Below, one piece after another: positions 58,984-64,000 of a stretch of DNA of 64,000 nucleotides (positions are counted from its first letter, which is position 1; each line of letters opens with the position of its first letter). The stretch is taken from positions 310,001 to 374,000 of the forward strand of contig UBMP01000020.1 in NCBI GenBank assembly GCA_900466575.1, in the 5' to 3' direction. The translations under genes were made by a program, and so were the position numbers. A model generated the notes under the pieces. That model did no database searches. It saw nothing but the letters and a program-made list of their open reading frames with translations, and was not told the origin of the DNA. Source of the DNA: Hyphomicrobiales bacterium. GTDB taxonomy: Bacteria > Pseudomonadota > Alphaproteobacteria > Rhizobiales > Rhizobiaceae.

Positions 58984-59829
58984 TCAGGCGGCGGTTTCAA
59001 GTGTCGGGGCGGGCCGCGTCAGCCAGCCGTCGTCGATTTCGGGCAGCGGAATGGCGTCGAGCAGCAGGCGCGTATAGGGCGATTGCGGGGCGTCGAACAC
59101 GGTTTCGCAAGGCCCCTCCTCCACCATCTCGCCGAAGCGCATCACGGTGACGCGGTCGCAGACGGCGCGGATGACGGAGAGGTCGTGGCTAATGAAGGCC
59201 ATGGAGAGACCCATTTCCTGCGACAGCGCCTTCAGCAGGTTCAGCACCTGCGCCTGCGTCGAGACATCGAGACCGGAAACGATCTCGTCGGCGAGCACGA
59301 AATCTGGCTTCATCAGCACGGCGCGCGCAATCCCGATGCGCTGGCGCTGGCCGCCGGAGAGTTCGTGCGGCGCGCGCTCCAGCGTGACCGGCGGCAGCGA
59401 CACGCGGTCGAGGATGGCGCGTACCTGCCGCTCGGCATCGCGCCGGTCGGTGGCAAGCCCGTGCAGGAAGAGCGGTTCGGTGAGGATCTGGCGGATCGAG
59501 TGGCGCGGGTTGAGCGAGGCCATCGGGTCCTGGAAGATCATCTGCATGCGCCGGCGCAAGGGGCGCATGGCCTCGGGCGAAAGGTTCGTGATGTCCTGCT
59601 CGTCGAACCGGATCGTGCCGCCGGAAACGGGCACGAGCTTCAGCAGCGCCCGACCGAGCGTCGTCTTGCCCGAGCCGGATTCGCCGACAATGCCCACCGT
59701 CTCGCCGCGCCGGATCGCAAGATCGACGCCATGCAGCACGCGCACGCCCGGCCGGCCATGGCCGAAGAGACCCTTGCTCATGCCATAGGTGACTTCGACG
59801 CCCTTCGCCTCAAAGAGAAGATCGCTCAT
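58984..59829 (-). CDS. Peptide/nickel-type ABC transporter ATP-binding protein, DppF-like
   Basis: A 281-residue ATPase: Walker A GESGSGKTT, Q-loop MIFQDPMASLNPRHSI, signature [10 protein letters not shown], Walker B FVLADEIVSGLDVS (Ile-Val in place of Pro-Thr in the DEPT motif) and FISHDLSV. The C-terminal oligopeptide tail follows (SPYTRLLLDAIP). ATG at 59829 lies one base after the partner ATPase stop. Confidence 0.91.
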   Translation of the reverse strand: MSDLLFEAKGVEVTYGMSKGLFGHGRPGVRVLHGVDLAIRRGETVGIVGESGSGKTTLGRALLKLVPVSGGTIRFDEQDITNLSPEAMRPLRRRMQMIFQDPMASLNPRHSIRQILTEPLFLHGLATDRRDAERQVRAILDRVSLPPVTLERAPHELSGGQRQRIGIARAVLMKPDFVLADEIVSGLDVSTQAQVLNLLKALSQEMGLSMAFISHDLSVIRAVCDRVTVMRFGEMVEEGPCETVFDAPQSPYTRLLLDAIPLPEIDDGWLTRPAPTLETAA

Positions 59830-59830
59830 C

Positions 59831-60703
59831 TCACACTCTCCTCTCGGCAATGCCGATCTCGGCGCGCAATTGCCGGAACACGGCTTCCGGCACGGGCTCC
59901 AGCCCGGCATTCGGCCGGTCATAGCGCGGGCCGGCGGCAATCAGCGCGCTGGTATAGATGTGTTTGGGCGCGGTCAGCATGTCGGCCGTCGCGCCGTCCT
60001 CAATCACCTTGCCGGCATAAAGCAGCGTCACGCGGTCGCAGATCTTGGCGACCACGCCGAGATCGTGGGTGACGAAGATCACCGCCGTGCCATGCGCTTC
60101 CTGCATGCGGCGGATGAGGCGCAGGATTTCCTTCTGCACTGTCACATCCAGCGCCGTCGTCGGCTCGTCGGCCACGACCAGCTTCGGGTTCAGCGCGAAG
60201 GCCGAGGCGATGAGAATGCGCTGGCGCATGCCGCCGGAGAGTTCGTGCGGATAGGCGTTCAGAACCCGTTCCGGATTGCGGATCTGCACCTCGTCGAGAA
60301 GCTGTAGCGCGCGTTCGTGTGCCTGCGCCTTGCTCATGCCGAGCTTGAGGCGAAGGCCGTCCGTCAGCTGCGCCTCGATGCGCCGCGCCGGGTTCAGCGC
60401 CGTCTGCGGGTCCTGCGGGATCAGGGTGATGTCGCGGCCCATGATGTCGGAGAGCTCGCGGCGCGGCATGGCGAGCAGATCGCGCCCCTCGAAGCGGATG
60501 AAGCCGCCGGTGACTTTCACGGTCGAGGGCAGGATGCCCAGGAGTGCCTTCGCGATGGTCGATTTGCCGGCGCCGGATTCCCCGACGAGACCGCGCACCT
60601 CGCCCTTTTCGAGCGTCAGGGACACGTCGCGCAGCACGGGCGCGCCGCCGTCGCGGGTGGAAATGGCGCTGAGGCCTTCGATAGCAACAAGTGGTTGGGT
60701 CAT
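59831..60703 (-). CDS. Peptide/nickel-type ABC transporter ATP-binding protein, DppD-like
   Basis: A 290-residue ATPase: Walker A GESGAGKST, Q-loop LIPQDPQTALNPARRI, signature HELSGGMRQR, Walker B LVVADEPTTALDVT and FVTHDLGV, then the tail HIYTSALIAAGPRY. ATGA overlap with the permease gene; the frame beyond 60703 is a shadow. Confidence 0.92.
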   Translation of the reverse strand: MTQPLVAIEGLSAISTRDGGAPVLRDVSLTLEKGEVRGLVGESGAGKSTIAKALLGILPSTVKVTGGFIRFEGRDLLAMPRRELSDIMGRDITLIPQDPQTALNPARRIEAQLTDGLRLKLGMSKAQAHERALQLLDEVQIRNPERVLNAYPHELSGGMRQRILIASAFALNPKLVVADEPTTALDVTVQKEILRLIRRMQEAHGTAVIFVTHDLGVVAKICDRVTLLYAGKVIEDGATADMLTAPKHIYTSALIAAGPRYDRPNAGLEPVPEAVFRQLRAEIGIAERRV

Positions 60704-61602
60704 CGGCGCATCACCGGGTCGAGCGCCTTGCGCAGACCGTTGCCCAACTGGTTGAAGGCGAGAACGGTGGCGAAGAGCGCAATGAGAGGAAAGACGAAAA
60801 CCCACCATCCCTGATGGATCATCTGGCGGCCTTGCGCGATCATGCCGCCCCAGGTCGGGATATCCGAGGAGAGCGAGAGACCGACAAAGGACAGGATCGC
60901 CTCGACAATGACGGCGATGCCCATTTCCAGGCTGACAAGGGCGATGAGCACGGGCGCGACATTCGGCAGGATCTCGCGCCAGAGAATATGGCTGCGGGAA
61001 AAGCCGATCGTTTCGGCCGCCATCACATAATCAAGCTGCGCCTGCGCCATCGTCTCGGCGCGGACCACGCGACAGAAGCGCGTCCAGTCGATGATGACGA
61101 TGGCCGCGATGACCGAATGGAGCCCGGAGCCCAGCACGGCCACGAGCAGCACCGAAAGCAGAACCGGCGGAAAGGCCATCCAGATATCGACGAGGCGGGA
61201 AATGATCCGGTCTGCCCAGCCGCCATACCAGCCGGCGGCGAGACCCATTAGCGTGCCGATGATGGCGGAAAGGCTTGCGGCGACAAAGGCGACGGTGAGT
61301 GCAATGCGCGAACCGTAGAGCACGCGCGAGAGCACGTCGCGGCCGAGATCGTCGGTGCCGAGGTAATAGCCGGGTTCGGCACCGGCGGAGGTGGCGGGGG
61401 GCATGTTACCGAGCATCAGGTCCTGCTCCAGCGGGTCCTTCGGCGCGATGTAAGGCGCGAAGATCGCGATCAGCAGGAGGAGGAGAAGGAAGCCGCCGGC
61501 GATCACCACCCGCGGTTCACGCAAAAGCGGTTTGATGGTTTTCATCGGCAGGCTCCGGAGGGGGACGGGGGCGTCCGTGGTGGTCGTGACGATCTCAGCC
61601 AT
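60700..61602 (-). CDS. Peptide/nickel-type ABC transporter permease, DppC-like
   Basis: A 300-residue permease: first helix VVIAGGFLLLLLLIAIFAPYIAP, motif YYLGTDDLGRDVLSRVLYGSRIAL and coupling loop YVMAAETIGFSRSHILWREILPN. ATG at 61602 overlaps the partner permease by eight bases; a GTG at 61611 is possible. Confidence 0.92.
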   Translation of the reverse strand: MAEIVTTTTDAPVPLRSLPMKTIKPLLREPRVVIAGGFLLLLLLIAIFAPYIAPKDPLEQDLMLGNMPPATSAGAEPGYYLGTDDLGRDVLSRVLYGSRIALTVAFVAASLSAIIGTLMGLAAGWYGGWADRIISRLVDIWMAFPPVLLSVLLVAVLGSGLHSVIAAIVIIDWTRFCRVVRAETMAQAQLDYVMAAETIGFSRSHILWREILPNVAPVLIALVSLEMGIAVIVEAILSFVGLSLSSDIPTWGGMIAQGRQMIHQGWWVFVFPLIALFATVLAFNQLGNGLRKALDPVMRR

Positions 61603-62605
61603 GGACGGCACCGCGGGGGTTCAGCCAGCCGGCGATGAGATCGACGAGAATGTTCACGAGAATGAAGATCGCGCCGAAGGTCAGCACGATGCCCTGGATC
61701 AGCGGCAGGTCGCGGTTGATCACCGCGTCGATCGCCATATTGCCAAGGCCGGGATAGGAGAAGATGCGCTCCACGATGACCGTGCCGCCGATCATGAAGG
61801 TGAATTGCACGCCCGTCAGCGTCAGCGTCGGGCCCACCGCATTGCGCAGCGCCTCCTGCAAGACGAGGCGCAGCGGCGACATGCCCTTCAGCCGGGCGAG
61901 CAGCACGTAATCCTGCACCATGGCTTCGGCGAGCGCTTCCTTCAGGGTCCTGACGACAATGGCGGCGAGCGGCAGGCCGAGCGCCAGCATGGGCATGACC
62001 ATATGGGCGATGAGATCGCCGAAGGCGGAGAAGTTGAGGGTGACCAGGCTTTCGATCAGGTAGAAATCCGTGTGGAAGTATGTCGAAAGCGTCGGATCGA
62101 TACGGCCCGACAGCGGAAACACCGGCCAGAACACGCCCAGCAGCAGGACCAGCGCCAGCGCCCAGACGAAATCGGGCACGGCCAGAAACAGGCCGTTGAT
62201 GAAATCCAGCGCCGGGTCGAGCGCGGTGCGGCGGGCGAGTGTCCCGAGCGTCGCAATCACGCCCCCGGCGACCACGCCGAAGACGAGGGCGGCGAAGGCC
62301 AGCTCCAGCGTCGCAGGCAGGCGCTCGCCGATCAGCTCCATGACATCGCGGCGCTGCGAGATCGAGGTGCCGAAATTGCCCTTCAGCACATCCATGAACC
62401 AGATGCCGAATTGCTGCGGCAGGCCGAGATCGAGGCCGTAATGGGCGCGTAGCGCCGCAATATCGGCGGGTGTGGCGCTCGGCGAAATCATCATGGCGAT
62501 CGGATCGCCCGGCACGATGCGCAGCAGACAGAAAACGATGACGGCCACGCCCAAAAGCGTCAGCACCGCCATGAAAAGACGATTGAGAAGATCGGAAGCG
62601 GTCAT
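61595..62605 (-). CDS. Peptide/nickel-type ABC transporter permease, DppB-like
   Basis: A 336-residue permease: N-terminal FMAVLTLLGVAVIVFCLLRIVPGDP, then LRAHYGLDLGLPQQFGIWFMDVLKGNFGTSISQR (DppB signature) and coupling loop YVLLARLKGMSPLRLVLQEALRN. It lies about 108 bases after the binding-protein gene, the gap holding a large hairpin. Confidence 0.93.
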   Translation of the reverse strand: MTASDLLNRLFMAVLTLLGVAVIVFCLLRIVPGDPIAMMISPSATPADIAALRAHYGLDLGLPQQFGIWFMDVLKGNFGTSISQRRDVMELIGERLPATLELAFAALVFGVVAGGVIATLGTLARRTALDPALDFINGLFLAVPDFVWALALVLLLGVFWPVFPLSGRIDPTLSTYFHTDFYLIESLVTLNFSAFGDLIAHMVMPMLALGLPLAAIVVRTLKEALAEAMVQDYVLLARLKGMSPLRLVLQEALRNAVGPTLTLTGVQFTFMIGGTVIVERIFSYPGLGNMAIDAVINRDLPLIQGIVLTFGAIFILVNILVDLIAGWLNPRGAVHG

Positions 62606-62670
62606 GATGAAACCTTCCTGTTGCCGTCAGCGCCGGGGGTGGCAGGGCGCACGGGTCTGCGAACAGGGGC

Positions 62671-62704
62671 AAGCAGCGCCGCGCCAAAGGGCACGACGCT
62701 GCTT
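62671..62704 (-). promoter_or_regulatory. Intercistronic hairpin after the binding-protein gene
   Basis: AAGCAGCG (62671-62678) pairs with CGCTGCTT (62697-62704) across 18 bases, directly after the binding-protein stop on the minus strand. No T-run follows; message stabilisation is the likely role. Confidence 0.45.
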
Positions 62705-62712
62705 TCTTTATG

Positions 62713-64000
62713 TCAGGCCTTGGAGACCAGCGTCGGCTGAAGCGCGCTCGAAACGTTCGGCGTGACCTTGAGCGTCGACTTGAAGACGATGGGCTGCACA
62801 TATTGCAACAGCGGGATCACATAGCCCTGCTCAGCAATATATTTGTCGGCGGCCTTCCAGCCGGCAATGCGCTTGGCCTCGTCCTTTTCGCCCCAAAGCG
62901 GGCCGATCAGCGCGTCTACGTCGTCGGTCTTCCAGCCGGAATGCGGCGACTTGGAGAACATGGCGAAGCCCGTCGAGGTCGTCGGATCGCCGATCGCGTT
63001 GCCCCAGTTGTAGAAGGCGGCGGGCGCGAGCTTGTGGCCGGCACGGAGCTCAAAGTGCTTGGCGATTTCGTAGACTTCGATTTCGGCGTCGATCCCGACC
63101 TTGCGCCACATGCCGACAATGGCCTGGATCATTTCATAATCCTTGGGCTTCAGGCCGCGCGTGGTCTGGATCTTGAACTTGACCGGCTTGTCCTTGGAAT
63201 AGCCCGAGGCTTTCAGCAGCGCCACGGCCTTGTCCGGATCGTAAGTCACCTTGATCGACGGATCGAAGGCGGCATATTCCGGGGCTTCCAGCGTGTCGAT
63301 CGGCACACCATAGCCGCGCAGCAGCTTCTTGATGATGCCGGCCTTGTCGATGGCGTGATGGGCGGCGAGGCGCACATTCTTGTCCAGCATCGGATCGACA
63401 TTGGTGATGAAGATCATGCCGATATCAGAGATCGGCGAGGAAACGCCGGCATAGCCCTTCTTGGCCTTGAGACGGTCGAACTCTTCATAGGGAATTTCGA
63501 GCGTGACGTCGGACGAGCCGGACTCGATTTCGGCAACGCGGCTGGTCGGGTCGGTCACGAACTTGAAGATGACCGTGTCGAAGGCCGGCTTGGCGCCCCA
63601 ATAGTTCGGGTTGGCCTTGAGACGCAGGAAGGAATTGCCTTCGTAGGCGTCGAACATGTAGGGCCCCGTGCCGATCGGCTTCTTTTCGAAACCTTCCGCG
63701 CCGACCTTTTCATAATAGGCCTTGGGCAGAACGTAGCCGGTGAGGAAGGCCATCCACTTGAAGATGGTCGGATCGAAGTTGATGACGTCGGCATTGATGC
63801 GCTTGCCATCGACCTTGAAGTTGCCGATGCTCGCCCAGACGCTCGCCACCGGGTTGCCGGTTTCGGGCTTGCCGGCGCGGGTCAGTGACCAGACGACATC
63901 TTCCGGCGTCAGGTCCGAGCCGTCATGCCACTTCACGCCTTCGCGCACATCCATCCAGACCTTGGTCTTGTCATCGTTCCAGCCCCAGGCCGTCAGCAGG
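62713..64000 (-). CDS. Peptide/nickel-type ABC transporter substrate-binding protein (partial)
   Basis: C-terminal 428 residues of an SBP family 5 protein; the N-terminus and signal peptide lie beyond the right edge. The frame is open to base 64000 and an apparent internal Met at 63954 is not the start. Visible family features: VREGVKWHDGSDLTPEDVVWSLTRA near the cut, then FVTDPTSRVAEIESGSSDVTLEIPYEEFDRLKA and VRLAAHHAIDKAGIIKKLLRGYG. It is the binding protein for the permeases and ATPases that follow. The ligand is unknown. Confidence 0.92.
   Translation of the reverse strand, partial: LLTAWGWNDDKTKVWMDVREGVKWHDGSDLTPEDVVWSLTRAGKPETGNPVASVWASIGNFKVDGKRINADVINFDPTIFKWMAFLTGYVLPKAYYEKVGAEGFEKKPIGTGPYMFDAYEGNSFLRLKANPNYWGAKPAFDTVIFKFVTDPTSRVAEIESGSSDVTLEIPYEEFDRLKAKKGYAGVSSPISDIGMIFITNVDPMLDKNVRLAAHHAIDKAGIIKKLLRGYGVPIDTLEAPEYAAFDPSIKVTYDPDKAVALLKASGYSKDKPVKFKIQTTRGLKPKDYEMIQAIVGMWRKVGIDAEIEVYEIAKHFELRAGHKLAPAAFYNWGNAIGDPTTSTGFAMFSKSPHSGWKTDDVDALIGPLWGEKDEAKRIAGWKAADKYIAEQGYVIPLLQYVQPIVFKSTLKVTPNVSSALQPTLVSKA

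Overview
The window is about 61 to 62 percent GC by eye and gene-dense. It consists almost entirely of uptake systems and catabolic operons paired with local regulators. Gene style suggests an alphaproteobacterium of the Rhizobiales, most likely Rhizobiaceae: many ABC importers, stop-start overlaps, GTG and TTG starts, LysR/RpiR/LacI/XRE-cupin/MarR/AraC regulators, and palindromic intergenic repeats of rhizobial type. No rRNA, tRNA, CRISPR array, insertion sequence or phage gene was seen. It reads as a chromosomal or megaplasmid catabolic region.

Layout. 0-4 kb: an NMT1-type ABC importer (ATPase cut by the left edge), a divergent LysR regulator and a creatininase-family amidohydrolase; a shared bipartite DNA motif ties the last to the importer. 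4-6.8 kb: an FUSC-type membrane protein and a GNAT acetyltransferase. 6.8-14.4 kb: a peptide-type ABC system split over two divergent operons around an XRE-cupin regulator, with an M24 peptidase and a GAF protein. 14.5-20.3 kb: an RpiR regulator facing an operon in which two 5-formyltetrahydrofolate cyclo-ligase-like paralogues bracket an ABC importer with a one-chain double permease. 20.4-25.1 kb: LysR plus a split chromate-transporter pair, then a PQQ glucose dehydrogenase preceded by a tiny membrane protein. 25.4-42.2 kb: one very long operon behind a strong promoter with twin LacI-type operators. It carries a Gfo/Idh/MocA oxidoreductase, CoA-transferase, enoyl-CoA hydratase, aldehyde dehydrogenase, CUT1 sugar importer, two GMC oxidoreductases, SDR, Dabb protein, DUF993 aldolase-like protein, the LacI regulator and glycerate kinase. 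42.4-44.1 kb: a small exported protein and a PAP2/IPC-synthase-like membrane enzyme. 44.2-57.8 kb: an aromatic/N-heteroaromatic catabolic island with an anthraniloyl/salicylyl-CoA monooxygenase-reductase fusion, RutA-like LLM monooxygenase, two flavin reductases, RidA, cupin, FAH-family hydrolase, thioesterase, three SDRs, styrene/indole monooxygenase, and MarR and AraC regulators. 57.8-64 kb: a ParDE module, then a peptide-type ABC operon ending with a VOC protein; its binding protein is cut by the right edge.

How it fits together: most blocks are self-contained units of importer, enzymes and regulator with the operator in the divergent gap. Three deserve attention as possibly undescribed systems: the cyclo-ligase-pair/ABC operon (15.4-20.3 kb), the LacI-controlled GMC/DUF993/CoA operon (25.4-42.2 kb), and the island combining indole-type epoxidation, RutA-like chemistry and aryl-CoA monooxygenation (44.2-57.8 kb). 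Their substrates are inferred, not shown.
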